Shown here in pieces: positions 7,708-15,492 of a DNA stretch of 42,123 nt (positions within the stretch are counted from its first letter, which is position 1; each line of letters begins with the position of its first letter). This DNA comes from Hyphomonadaceae bacterium (GTDB lineage Bacteria; Pseudomonadota; Alphaproteobacteria; Caulobacterales; Hyphomonadaceae). The position numbers and the translations under genes are program-made. The notes under the pieces were generated by a model that worked only from the letters and a program-made list of their open reading frames with translations, was not told the origin of the DNA and did not search any database. The stretch spans positions 1 through 42,123 of the forward strand of contig JALHLR010000032.1 of assembly GCA_022844475.1 (NCBI GenBank), in the 5' to 3' direction.

Positions 7708-9216
7708 GTGGCGCTTGCGCATCGCTTGCAGCTGAGACAGGGGCAATCCCTTGTCATGACGCCGCAGCTGCAGCAGGCGATCAAGCTGCTCCAGCTCTCG
7801 AACGTCGAACTCCAGGAATATGTCGAGACCGAAATCGAGCGTAACCCGCTTCTCGCCCGCGCCGAGGGGGAGGGTCCGGCGCTCGACAACGACGCTCCCG
7901 AAAAGACGTCCGAACGCCGCGAGGAGATGCGCCTCGACGAGTCCGACGGAGCCGACAAGGCCAGCCGCGAACTCGATGCGGGATCGGACGACGTCTACGA
8001 ATCCGACAGCCCGTCCGAGCGTGCAGACGCCAGCGGGCCGAGCGGACCTTCTGCGCAGCTCGACTGGTCGAAGGCTGGCTCGGGCAAGCAGGTGTCCGAG
8101 GACTTTGACCTTGAGGCGATCACCGCCGAAGAGAAGTCGCTGCGCGACCATCTGGAAGACCAGCTGCAGATCGCCGGGCTGATCGAAGCCGATCGCCTGA
8201 TCGGCCTGCGCCTCATCGAGGAAACAGATGAGGCCGGCTTCATGCGCGGCGACGTGCACGAAATCGCCACCGCGCTCGGGGTCGAGTTCGAGGATGTCGA
8301 AGCTGTGCTGCAGACATGCCAGGGCTTCGAGCCAACGGGCGTGATGGCGCGCAATCTCCAGGAATGCCTCACGCTGCAGCTGAAGGATCGCGACCGCTTC
8401 GATCCGGCGATGCAGAAACTGATCGAAAATCTTGAAGTCGCGGCGCGCCGCGATTTCCGTCGCCTGTCGGAGCTGTGTGGTGTCGATCAGGAAGACATCG
8501 TCGATATGCTGTCCGAGCTGCGCGCGCTGACGCCGCGTCCCGGGGCGGCGTTTGCGGGCGAGTCCGCGCCAGCGATCACGCCGGACGTGTTCGTGCGCGA
8601 ACTGCCCAACGGCACGTTCTCGGTTGAATTGAATGCGGACACGCTGCCGCGGGTTCTGCTTGATCGCAGCTACTATGCCGAGGTTGCTGGCCTGTCGCGC
8701 ACGGAAGAGGAGAAGACATTCCTCTCCGAATGCCAGGCGTCGGCCAACTGGCTGATCAAGTCGCTGGACCAGCGCGCTCGCACGATCCTGAAAGTGTCGA
8801 GCGAGATCGTGCGCCAGCAGGACGGGTTCTTCGTGTCTGGCGTGCGAGCGCTGCGTCCGCTCAATCTGAAGACTGTGGCTGACGCGGTGGAGATGCACGA
8901 GTCGACTGTCTCGCGCGTCACCTCCAACAAGTATGTCTCGACGCCGCGGGGCGTTTTCGAGCTAAAATACTTCTTCTCGGCGTCGATCCCTGCAACGCAG
9001 GGCGGGGAGTCGCATTCGGCCGAAGCCGTGCGCCACCGCATCAAGGATATGATCGAACAGGAAAACCGCGAGGCCGTCCTTTCCGACGACCAGATCGTCG
9101 AACGGCTTCGCGCGTTCGGCATCGATATCGCGCGGCGCACCGTCGCAAAATACCGCGAGTCGTTGCGTATCCCGTCGTCCGTGGAGCGCCGTCGCATTTT
9201 CGCAGTGGGCGGCTGA
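7708..9216 (+). CDS. rpoN: RNA polymerase sigma-54 factor RpoN
   Basis: A 502-residue sigma-54. Region I is the Gln/Leu-rich start (QSLVMTPQLQQAIKLLQLSN, residues 12-31), region II is an acidic linker (about 50-125), followed by the core-binding domain. The helix-turn-helix (LKTVADAVEMHESTVSRVTS) is near residues 390-410, and the diagnostic RpoN box ARRTVAKYRE is at 475-484. It directs RNA polymerase to -24/-12 promoters and needs an AAA+ activator; none is in the window. The GTG at 7708 puts region I at its normal distance from the N-terminus. The neighbours lptB upstream and hpf and ptsN downstream are the standard rpoN surroundings, and PtsN links it to the nitrogen phosphotransferase system. 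Confidence 0.97.
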   Translation: MALAHRLQLRQGQSLVMTPQLQQAIKLLQLSNVELQEYVETEIERNPLLARAEGEGPALDNDAPEKTSERREEMRLDESDGADKASRELDAGSDDVYESDSPSERADASGPSGPSAQLDWSKAGSGKQVSEDFDLEAITAEEKSLRDHLEDQLQIAGLIEADRLIGLRLIEETDEAGFMRGDVHEIATALGVEFEDVEAVLQTCQGFEPTGVMARNLQECLTLQLKDRDRFDPAMQKLIENLEVAARRDFRRLSELCGVDQEDIVDMLSELRALTPRPGAAFAGESAPAITPDVFVRELPNGTFSVELNADTLPRVLLDRSYYAEVAGLSRTEEEKTFLSECQASANWLIKSLDQRARTILKVSSEIVRQQDGFFVSGVRALRPLNLKTVADAVEMHESTVSRVTSNKYVSTPRGVFELKYFFSASIPATQGGESHSAEAVRHRIKDMIEQENREAVLSDDQIVERLRAFGIDIARRTVAKYRESLRIPSSVERRRIFAVGG

Positions 9217-9254
9217 CGACAACCGGTTGACCTTGCCGTTTGGCAATCCCACAG

Positions 9255-9268
9255 TTGATCTAGATCAG
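9255..9268 (+). promoter_or_regulatory. FNR/FixK-like binding site upstream of hpf
   Basis: TTGATCTAGATCAG matches the FNR/FixK consensus TTGAT-N4-ATCAA at nine of ten positions. Its centre is about 70 bp before the hpf start, so a promoter activated from -41.5 would start near 9303. The inner TGATCTAGATCA is a perfect palindrome. A low-oxygen induction of ribosome hibernation is the inference. Confidence 0.5.
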
Positions 9269-9330
9269 TGAGGGCGGGTCGCATCTCCCCGCATGCGTTT
9301 CCTGCATGCACCCAGCAGAAGGAGCCTCCA

Positions 9331-9927
9331 TTGCAAGTTCAGATCGCGGGCAAGAAGCTCGAAGTCGGCGCAGCGTTGCAGGAGAGGATCGCTTTCGGGC
9401 TTGAATCGCGGATCTCGAAATACTTCAACCGAACCGGCGAAGCGTTCGTTACAGTAGCGAAGCCGGGCTGGGCCTTCTACGTCGACTGTTCGATCCACCT
9501 GCCGTCTGGCGTCACGTTGCAGGCGCACGGCGAAGGCGAAGATGGCTACCAGGCCTTTGAGATGGCGCTGGACAAAATCGAGACGCGCGTCCGCCGTTAC
9601 AAGAACCGGCTGCGCAACCATCGCGCGAAGGACGGCGCTGTGGCCGTGGAGATGGCAGCCGAGCGGATCATCCTGCCGCGCGACGAATCGGGCGAGGCGG
9701 ACGAGGCGGACGACGCGGTCGCAAACGGGCACGGCGAGGCGCCAGCGATTGTTGCAGAATCCGACACCAAGATTCAGACGATGACCGTTTCAATGGCGGT
9801 GATGCAGCTGGAACTGGCGGATTTACCAGCAATGATGTTCCGCAGCGCCGCCCATGGGCGTTTGAATATGGTCTATCGGCGCCCCGACGGTAACGTCGGC
9901 TGGGTTGATCCCGGCAAGGACGGCTGA
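9331..9927 (+). CDS. hpf: Long-form ribosome hibernation promoting factor
   Basis: A 198-residue HPF/RaiA protein of the long type. The N-terminal ribosome-binding domain covers about residues 1-105 (QIAGKKLEVGAALQERI, then YQAFEMALDKIETRVRRYKN). An acidic linker with GEADEADDAV follows. The C-terminal dimerisation domain is at about 145-198 (MSVAVMQLEL-like start, MMFRSAAHGRLNMVYRRPDG, GWVDP). Long HPF alone can dimerise 70S ribosomes into inactive 100S particles. The TTG at 9331 was chosen because AAGGAG lies six bases upstream and the family start falls here; the longer frame from 9268 lacks a ribosome site. It lies between rpoN and ptsN, and an FNR/FixK-like palindrome is in its promoter region. 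Confidence 0.93.
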   Translation: MQVQIAGKKLEVGAALQERIAFGLESRISKYFNRTGEAFVTVAKPGWAFYVDCSIHLPSGVTLQAHGEGEDGYQAFEMALDKIETRVRRYKNRLRNHRAKDGAVAVEMAAERIILPRDESGEADEADDAVANGHGEAPAIVAESDTKIQTMTVSMAVMQLELADLPAMMFRSAAHGRLNMVYRRPDGNVGWVDPGKDG

Positions 9928-10072
9928 AGAATTGCAGACGTGTTCACGGCGCGACGCAGTGGGCCCGGCGGAAAGCTGGACCTTGCACACCAGTTATGGT
10001 TAGGGGCGGCGCGGAGACGAGGCCAGCTAGAGTCATGAGTTCGATGCGTGTTTTCTCCGGCAGGCGTTCCTG

Positions 10073-10543
10073 ATGTCCAGCCTTCGCGACATACTCCTGC
10101 CCAACGCCATCGTGGCGCGCGCCCGCTGGCAGGGCCGCAAGCAGGCGCTGGCAGAGCTTTCGGGCCTGATGGCCCGTTCGCTGGGCCTTGATGCGCGCGA
10201 GGTGCACGAGGCCGTACAGGAGCGCGAGCGGCTGGGTTCGACAGGCGTGGGCGAGGGCGTTGCGATTCCGCATGCCCGGATCGAGTCGCTGACGCGGCCG
10301 GTGGGCGGCTTTGCGCGGCTGCTGGAACCAGCTGACTTCGAAGCCATTGATGAGCGCCCAGCCGACCTGATCTTCATGTTGCTGGCCCCGACGGACGCCG
10401 GCGCCGAACATCTTCGCGCGCTGGCCCGGGCCGCCCGCGTTTTTCGTCAGGAGCGCATTCGTGCAGCCTTGCGGGATGCGCAGACGAATGAGGCGGTGCT
10501 GGCCATCCTTTCACCCGACACGATTTCGACCGACGCTGCCTAG
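10073..10543 (+). CDS. ptsN: PTS IIA-like nitrogen regulatory protein PtsN
   Basis: A 156-residue EIIA domain of the nitrogen PTS. The phosphorylated histidine is H67 in GVAIPHARI. The rest of the fold is visible: ERLGSTGVGEG, ADLIFMLLAPTDAG and LRALARAARVF. PtsN receives phosphate from NPr and controls potassium uptake, envelope and metabolic functions through protein contacts; it does not carry sugar. Its position after rpoN and hpf is conserved in proteobacteria. The stop codon is part of a CTAG that is also the stop of the convergent hydrolase gene. The 145 bases upstream contain no obvious element apart from a weak TTGCAC/TTATGG pair. Confidence 0.95.
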   Translation: MSSLRDILLPNAIVARARWQGRKQALAELSGLMARSLGLDAREVHEAVQERERLGSTGVGEGVAIPHARIESLTRPVGGFARLLEPADFEAIDERPADLIFMLLAPTDAGAEHLRALARAARVFRQERIRAALRDAQTNEAVLAILSPDTISTDAA

Positions 10544-11247
10544 TCCGTGGCTCCTCCATGAAAGCGGGTGATCTGCGCGGCCAACCAATCCGGCTGTTCG
10601 AGTGGAAGCATGTGGCCTGCATCCATCGCCAGCACAGATTGCGCGTGCGGGATCAGGCGCGTCATCTCCTCGATCTCTGACCAGGGCACGAAGGGATCGG
10701 TGTCGGCGCCGATCAGCAGGACGCCGATCTGCAATTGCCACAGCTGGGGACCGAGCGAGTCGCGCGCGCTGGTCTCCTTCAGCTGCGCGACCAGCGTCTC
10801 CTTGCCCAGGTCGCGGTCCATCGCGCGGATCACGTCGACCACGTCCGGGTTGGTCCAGCAAGAGGGATGGACAAATTGCTGCAGCCGGCTGGTCGCCATA
10901 CCGCGATAGTCGTGCTTCGCCAGCAGTTCCAGCGCCCGCCCGCGCTCGGCTTTCTCGGCGTCGGTGAGGCCGAAGGCCGAGGAGCCGACCGTGACAAGCG
11001 AGGCGACCCTGTCCGGGTGTTCGAGGGCGAAATCCAGCGCCAGATAGCCGCCCATGGAGAACGCGACGAGATGAAGCGGGGCCGGCTCTGCCGCCGAGGC
11101 CAGCAGGGCCAGCATGCCCTCCCGGGTCGCCTGCGATTCGATCGGTAGATAGGCCGTTGCAAGCCGGGGCTCAAGGCGGGCGCGGACGCGGGCCCACAGC
11201 CTTTGGTCGCACATTGTGCCGGGCAAAAAGGTCAGCGTGCGGGCCAT
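10540..11247 (-). CDS. Alpha/beta hydrolase
   Basis: A 235-residue alpha/beta hydrolase. The nucleophile elbow is AFSMGGYLA with S64; the first position is Ala instead of the usual Gly. The acid is probably in GADTDPFVPW and the histidine in DAGHMLPLEQPDW near residue 220. The N-terminal FLPGTMCDQRLW holds the oxyanion region. The substrate cannot be inferred. The ATG at 11247 is supported by AAGGA shortly upstream and by the domain start; the longer frame to 11325 adds unrelated residues. It converges with ptsN and shares four bases (CTAG) with it. Confidence 0.85.
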   Translation of the reverse strand: MARTLTFLPGTMCDQRLWARVRARLEPRLATAYLPIESQATREGMLALLASAAEPAPLHLVAFSMGGYLALDFALEHPDRVASLVTVGSSAFGLTDAEKAERGRALELLAKHDYRGMATSRLQQFVHPSCWTNPDVVDVIRAMDRDLGKETLVAQLKETSARDSLGPQLWQLQIGVLLIGADTDPFVPWSEIEEMTRLIPHAQSVLAMDAGHMLPLEQPDWLAAQITRFHGGATD

Positions 11248-11352
11248 TCCCGATCCTTGCGTTTCCCCGCTTGATCCGGGACAGGTCTCGCTATAAGCAA
11301 CGCGCTCCCAAATCGGGGCGGCCACTTCAGGTCGTTACCGGTCCACGGTTGT

Positions 11353-11428
<76 letters not shown>

Positions 11429-11462
11429 ATTTCCCCCTGATCCGTCGGGAACCTCCAAATCA

Positions 11463-11493
11463 AAACGGCCCGCGAGACGATCGCGGGCCGTTT
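11463..11493. terminator. Hairpin terminator between tRNA-Ala and the FYDLN gene
   Basis: AAACGGCCCGCGA and TCGCGGGCCGTTT pair perfectly (13 bp) around the loop GACGA. T-rich sequence (TTTGGTGTTTT) follows on the plus strand, and AAAA/TTTT flanks it on the other side, so it can end both the tRNA transcript and the minus-strand FYDLN gene. Confidence 0.8.
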
Positions 11494-11518
11494 GGTGTTT
11501 TCGTGTGGGGGGAGGACC

Positions 11519-12010
11519 CTAGCGGTCTTCGTCGCCCTCTTCGACCTCGAGATCGTCGTCCGCGAGATCGTCTTCCTCGTCGATGACGGTCAGATCGTCG
11601 TCGTCTTCATCATCGTCGTCCAGATCGTCGTCGTCGTCGTCATCATCGTCATCGTCGTCGAAATCATCGTCGTCATCGTCATCATCGTCATCGGCCACGA
11701 CGACTTCATCTTCGTCGAGGTCGACGGCTTCATCTTCTTCGTCCTCGTCCTCGTCTTCTTCGTCCTCGTCGTCGGACTCGTCGTCGTCTTCGATTTCCTC
11801 GTCATCGTCCTCGTCGGGCGCGGCGGCCGCGGCCTTCTTGGCGGGAGCAGGTTTGGGCTTTGCGGCGGCGCGCTTGGGCTTCGCCGCTTCAGGCGTGCCC
11901 ACGACGACCGTCTTGCACTTCGGGCAGGTGGGCGGGAGCTTGCCGAGGTCATAGAACCGCGACCCGCATTCCGGGCAGATGTGTTTCTCGCCGAGGTCGG
12001 TGTTAGCCAA
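11519..12010 (-). CDS. FYDLN acid family protein (TIGR02300-like) with zinc ribbon
   Basis: A 163-residue protein in two parts. Residues 1-35 carry a zinc-ribbon-like module: LGEKHICPECGSRFYDL and then CPKC. This is the FYDLN signature of a family found almost only in alphaproteobacteria; here it reads FYDLGK. A Lys/Ala/Pro linker follows, and then from about residue 67 to the end a very acidic tail of almost only Asp and Glu. The function is unknown. The TTG at 12010 is the likely start, because the family begins with M-A-x-x-x-LG and GGGGA lies upstream; the frame extends to 12112 without support. The Asp/Glu tail makes the DNA a run of GAT/GAC/GAG codons. Confidence 0.85.
   Translation of the reverse strand: MANTDLGEKHICPECGSRFYDLGKLPPTCPKCKTVVVGTPEAAKPKRAAAKPKPAPAKKAAAAAPDEDDDEEIEDDDESDDEDEEDEDEDEEDEAVDLDEDEVVVADDDDDDDDDDFDDDDDDDDDDDDLDDDDEDDDDLTVIDEEDDLADDDLEVEEGDEDR
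11590..11830 (-). repeat. Trinucleotide-biased acidic coding repeat
   Basis: On the plus strand this stretch is almost only the triplets ATC, GTC, TTC and CTC, the reverse of Asp and Glu codons in the tail of the FYDLN protein. Runs of up to 12 Asp codons occur. Such runs are prone to in-frame length change. Confidence 0.85.
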
Positions 12011-12126
12011 GGTCTTTTCCCCATGCTTGGGTCGGCGCTTGCCATGTCTGCGCGAGGCTGTAAAGCGCTCATGTTCCGCCGGCCAGATGGGGTCGGACGG
12101 AGCTATCCACAAGGCGTCGAAAGCCC

Positions 12127-13458
12127 ATGCGTGCGCGTTCAGGACCTGTCGCCCGTATCGCCGGAAGCATCCGTGCTCCCGGGGACAAATCCTGCTCGCA
12201 CAGGGCGATCATGATGGCTGCTGTTGCGGCCGGCGAATCGACCGTGACGGGGCTTCTGGAAGGCGAGGATGTGCTGAACACGGCGCGCGCCGTGAAGGCG
12301 CTGGGCGCTGGCGTGGAACGGACAGGCCTGGGAAAGTGGACGATCGCCGGCGTGGGCGCGGCCGGCTTTCGTACGCCAACGGACGATCTCGATTTCGGCA
12401 ATTCAGGAACCGGCGCCCGGCTGATGATGGGGCTTGTCGGTGGGCATGACGTGTCCGCGCGTTTTGTGGGCGATGCGTCGCTGTCATCGCGTCCTATGGA
12501 GCGCGTGCTGAAGCCGCTGCGCGAAATGGGCGTCGCGGCCGAGACGGCGGCGGGCGGGCGATTGCCGGCAGTGATCCGGGGAGGGCGGCTGAAGGCGATC
12601 CGCTATGCGCCGCCAGAGGCTTCGGCGCAGGTGAAGTCCGCGATCATGCTTGCCGGCCTGCGCGCCGAAGGCGTGACCGTGGTCGAGGAGAAGGAGGCGA
12701 CGCGCGATCACACGGAGCGAATGCTGCGGGCGTTCGGCGTGGAGGTTGGCGTCCAGACAAGGGCCGAGGGCGGACCCATTGTCTCCATCCGAGGTGGGCA
12801 ATCGCTGCGCGCGATCAAGGGGGCGTCTGTTGCTGGCGATCCCTCGTCGGCGGCGTTCGCTGTTGCGCTTGGCCTGATCGCGGGCGAATGCGGCGCGACG
12901 GTGACAGGCATGCTCGATAACCGCACGCGGACCGGCTTCTTCGATGCGGCGCGGCAGATGGGGGCCGACCTGAAAGTCGAAGGCGATGGACAGGCGACTG
13001 GCGAGGAAACTATGCGGGTTATTGCATCCGCCTCAGGCCTCAGGGGCATTTCACTCGATCCTGCGCTGGTGCCGTCGATGATCGACGAACTGCCGATCTT
13101 TGCTGTCCTGGCGGCCTTTGCCGAGGGCAAGACGAAAGTGACGGGCGCGGCCGAGTTGCGCGTGAAGGAGAGCGATCGCATCAAGGCGATCTGTGCGATG
13201 TTGTCGGCCAACGGCGTTGCCGTGGAGGAGCTGCCGGACGGCTTCATCGTGACCGGCCTGGGCGCGCGCGGCGTGCCCGGCGGAGGGCTGGTGCAAGCGC
13301 GTCACGACCACCGGATCGCCATGAGCGCGCTGGTGATGGGCTCGGCAGCGAAGAATGCGGTAGCTGTCGACGACATTGCAATGATCGCCACGAGCTATCC
13401 GGAGTTCTTCGATCACATGGCGGCGCTGGGAGCGAGCGTGGAGCGTGATGGCCAATGA
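12127..13458 (+). CDS. aroA: 3-phosphoshikimate 1-carboxyvinyltransferase (EPSP synthase)
   Basis: A 443-residue EPSP synthase, sixth step of the shikimate pathway, joining shikimate-3-phosphate and phosphoenolpyruvate. Motifs: APGDKSCSHRA (K21, S24, R26), DFGNSGTGARL (residues 89-99), SRPMERVLKPLREMG, EASAQVKSAIMLAGL, DELPIFAVLAAFAEG, ELRVKESDRI and QARHDHRIAMSA. The overall pattern is like class II enzymes such as CP4, but the glyphosate-contact position is Gly (G94 in NSGTG) and not the Ala of CP4. It overlaps cmk by four bases (ATGA), the usual aroA-cmk pair. The common third gene rpsA does not follow here. The ATG at 12127 puts the first strand at the expected distance; the Shine-Dalgarno match is weak. 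Confidence 0.97.
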   Translation: MRARSGPVARIAGSIRAPGDKSCSHRAIMMAAVAAGESTVTGLLEGEDVLNTARAVKALGAGVERTGLGKWTIAGVGAAGFRTPTDDLDFGNSGTGARLMMGLVGGHDVSARFVGDASLSSRPMERVLKPLREMGVAAETAAGGRLPAVIRGGRLKAIRYAPPEASAQVKSAIMLAGLRAEGVTVVEEKEATRDHTERMLRAFGVEVGVQTRAEGGPIVSIRGGQSLRAIKGASVAGDPSSAAFAVALGLIAGECGATVTGMLDNRTRTGFFDAARQMGADLKVEGDGQATGEETMRVIASASGLRGISLDPALVPSMIDELPIFAVLAAFAEGKTKVTGAAELRVKESDRIKAICAMLSANGVAVEELPDGFIVTGLGARGVPGGGLVQARHDHRIAMSALVMGSAAKNAVAVDDIAMIATSYPEFFDHMAALGASVERDGQ

Positions 13459-14078
13459 TCATCACGATCGATGGCACGACATCCTCCGGCAAGGGTACGC
13501 TGGCGAAGCGGCTGGCGAAACACTATGGGCTACCGCATCTCGATACGGGCTTGCTCTATCGCGCGGTTGCGAAGGCGGCGCTGACCGCGGGCGTTGATCT
13601 CAAGGACGAGGATGGATGCGCGCGATTGGCGGCCGGTGTGGAGCTCGGTGCGTTCCACGAGCTTGAGCTGAGGAGTTCAGGCGTCGGGGCTGCGGCTTCG
13701 GTGGTGGCGAGTTTGCCAGCAGTGCGTCGGGCGCTCTTCGAGCTGCAGCGGAATTTTGCGCAGCATAAAGGCGGGGCGCTGCTCGATGGGCGGGACATCG
13801 GTACGGTGATCGCGCCGGATGCGGATGTGAAGCTGTGGGTTGATGCGGCTGTGGAGGAGCGGGCGCGGCGGCGGTTTCTGGAACTGTCCAGCATGGGCGA
13901 GAAGGTGACGGAGGCAGGCGTTCTCGAACAGCTCAAGGAACGCGATGCGCGCGATGCGGCGCGGACGGATGCGCCGATGAAGCCGGCGGAAGATGCGGTG
14001 TGGATCGATACGACGCGGATGACGCCAGATGAATGCATGGCGAAGGCGATCGAGGTCATCGAGACCCGGAGGCGCTAG
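13455..14078 (+). CDS. cmk: Cytidylate kinase
   Basis: A 207-residue CMP kinase. It has the P-loop DGTTSSGKGTLAKRL (residues 5-19), HLDTGLLYRAVAKAAL, the GRDIGTVIAPDADVKLWVDA block, and the LID-region RDARDAARTDAPMKPAEDA near the end. It phosphorylates CMP and dCMP to the diphosphates. It starts inside the aroA stop (ATGA). Its TAG stop is part of a CTAG that is also the stop of the convergent serine hydrolase gene. A missing rpsA downstream is the only unusual point in its context. Confidence 0.95.
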   Translation: MIITIDGTTSSGKGTLAKRLAKHYGLPHLDTGLLYRAVAKAALTAGVDLKDEDGCARLAAGVELGAFHELELRSSGVGAAASVVASLPAVRRALFELQRNFAQHKGGALLDGRDIGTVIAPDADVKLWVDAAVEERARRRFLELSSMGEKVTEAGVLEQLKERDARDAARTDAPMKPAEDAVWIDTTRMTPDECMAKAIEVIETRRR

Positions 14079-15214
14079 GCTGCGACAGCCGCCCGCTGCA
14101 CATCTCCGGGAAGCTGACCCGCCATGCCTTCGAGCGTTGTGTTCGTGAGGTTCACGATCGTCAGCTTGCGCGTCGGATCGACAAACCAGCTGTGCCCCCA
14201 GACGCCGCCCCATTGCCATGACCCGGGCGAGAGCGCCGATCCGGAAGCGGCAGGATTGAGCAGGATGGATCCGCCGAAGCCGAAGGCGGTGTTGCCGGTG
14301 GGATCGAACAGGATACGGAGGGGGCCAACCTGGTTCGACATCATCTGCTGCGTAGTTTCTTTCGACAGGATCGGCGCGCCGCCAGCGCGGATGGCGTCAA
14401 GCATGCGAACGATGTCGAGCGCCTTGCCATTCATGCAGCCGCCGCCACCCTGGAAGGCGTTGCGGTTGAAGGCGCGCGAGGTGCCGAGATTGATCGGTGC
14501 ACAGCCGGGGACGAAGGGCTGCTTGAAATTGTCGCCGATCGGAATGGGCTCGGGCGCAGCGTTGGAATAGGGCTGCACCAGGCGCTTTTCGTCCGTGACG
14601 TAGAACGAGGTGTCCGTCATCTGCATGGGGCCAGTGACGTATTTCTGGACCGCGCCTTCGACATCCGTGCCTTCGGCTTTCGCCATCACTGCGCCGAGCA
14701 CGTCGATGGCGACGGAGTAGAGCCAGGCCGCGCCGGGTGGGAAGGTGAGGCCGGCCTCCACCATGCGAGCGAGATTGTCCTCCATCGTGAAGTCGCCATC
14801 GATGCCGGCGGAGACGGGGATGGTGTTGTAGGGGCCTTCGGGCGGCTGGAGGAAATCGTAGCTGAGGCCGGCCGTGTGGGTGAGCAGGTGGCGGATGGTG
14901 ATGGTGGGCGTGGAGCCATTCGGCGCCTTGGGCTTGAAGTCGGGCAAGAAGTCGGTAACGGGCGTGTCGAGGCCGAACTTGCCCAGCTCGATCATCCGCA
15001 TCGCGGCGGCGGTGACGATGGGCTTGGATATCGAGGCGAGCCGGAAGATCGCGTCTTCGGTCATCGGCTTGCCCTGCTCGCGGTTGGCGAGGCCGTAGGG
15101 CCTGAAGTGGGCGAGTTCGCCATCCTTCATCACGGCGATCACCGCGCCGACGATGCGTTTCTCGTTGAGGGCCGAATTCAGGGCGTCGTCGATGCGCTGG
15201 GTCATGTTTGTCAT
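14075..15214 (-). CDS. Serine hydrolase of the class C beta-lactamase fold (EstB-like)
   Basis: A 379-residue penicillin-binding-type hydrolase without signal peptide, so probably cytoplasmic. The SxxK motif is SISK (S61, K64), a Tyr motif is in AAWLYSVAIDVLGAV (YSV instead of YAN), and WGHSWFVDP near the end takes the place of the KTG box. This pattern fits family VIII carboxylesterases and related proteins more than antibiotic-resistance enzymes, which are exported. Its first ATG overlaps the stop of a small upstream ORF (ATGA), so the two are coupled; an ATG three codons later is possible. It converges with cmk over a shared CTAG. Substrate unknown. Confidence 0.88.
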   Translation of the reverse strand: MTNMTQRIDDALNSALNEKRIVGAVIAVMKDGELAHFRPYGLANREQGKPMTEDAIFRLASISKPIVTAAAMRMIELGKFGLDTPVTDFLPDFKPKAPNGSTPTITIRHLLTHTAGLSYDFLQPPEGPYNTIPVSAGIDGDFTMEDNLARMVEAGLTFPPGAAWLYSVAIDVLGAVMAKAEGTDVEGAVQKYVTGPMQMTDTSFYVTDEKRLVQPYSNAAPEPIPIGDNFKQPFVPGCAPINLGTSRAFNRNAFQGGGGCMNGKALDIVRMLDAIRAGGAPILSKETTQQMMSNQVGPLRILFDPTGNTAFGFGGSILLNPAASGSALSPGSWQWGGVWGHSWFVDPTRKLTIVNLTNTTLEGMAGQLPGDVQRAAVAA

Positions 15215-15492
15215 GCGGCGAGCATGGCGCGGCGCTCGTGGAGGTCAAGAGCGGGCGTTCTCAAGCGTGCAGGGGCGCTGAGGTATGTCTTCGGGCAATG
15301 TCGGGCCACGTGCGCAGGCGGATCGCGCGGGGTGAGCCCGAGCCTTGCGTCGTCGAGCTGAAGGGGATCGCCTGCGAGGAGTTGGGCCAGGTCCTGCGCG
15401 ATGAGCTGATCGCGGCGGATGCGCCTGAAGCGTGTCACATAGCCGAGGAGCGTCGCGAGACACGTCACAAATGCACGGATAGGCCCGTTCAT
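15211..15492 (-). CDS. Small hypothetical protein coupled to serine hydrolase
   Basis: A possible 93-residue protein that I do not recognise. It has a weakly hydrophobic start (IRAFVTCLATLLGYV) followed by a very basic patch (RFRRIRRD), as in a small membrane-anchored or signal-anchored protein, and an Arg/Pro-rich remainder. Support: its stop overlaps the ATG of the serine hydrolase gene as ATGA, and AAGGGCGAG lies just before its start at 15492. An ATG six codons earlier (15510) is also possible. Against it: the last third has ordinary, non-descript composition and could be untranslated leader. Comparison with relatives would settle it. Confidence 0.4.
   Translation of the reverse strand: MNGPIRAFVTCLATLLGYVTRFRRIRRDQLIAQDLAQLLAGDPLQLDDARLGLTPRDPPAHVARHCPKTYLSAPARLRTPALDLHERRAMLAA

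Noticed and set aside
7609..8898. A 429-residue open frame opposite rpoN
   Set aside because: Antisense shadow of a well-supported sigma-54 gene.
9231..9268. Sigma-54 -24/-12 promoter before hpf (TTGGCA followed by TTGAT)
   Set aside because: The GG to GC spacing of the consensus is not met; the FNR-like palindrome explains the TTGAT better.
11590..11830. Triplet repeats considered as CRISPR or regulatory repeat
   Set aside because: There are no spacers or defined repeat units; the triplets are Asp/Glu codons of the FYDLN protein tail.
14075..15214. Antibiotic-resistance beta-lactamase
   Set aside because: There is no signal peptide, and the Tyr and KTG motifs deviate in the way of family VIII esterases; resistance is not supported.
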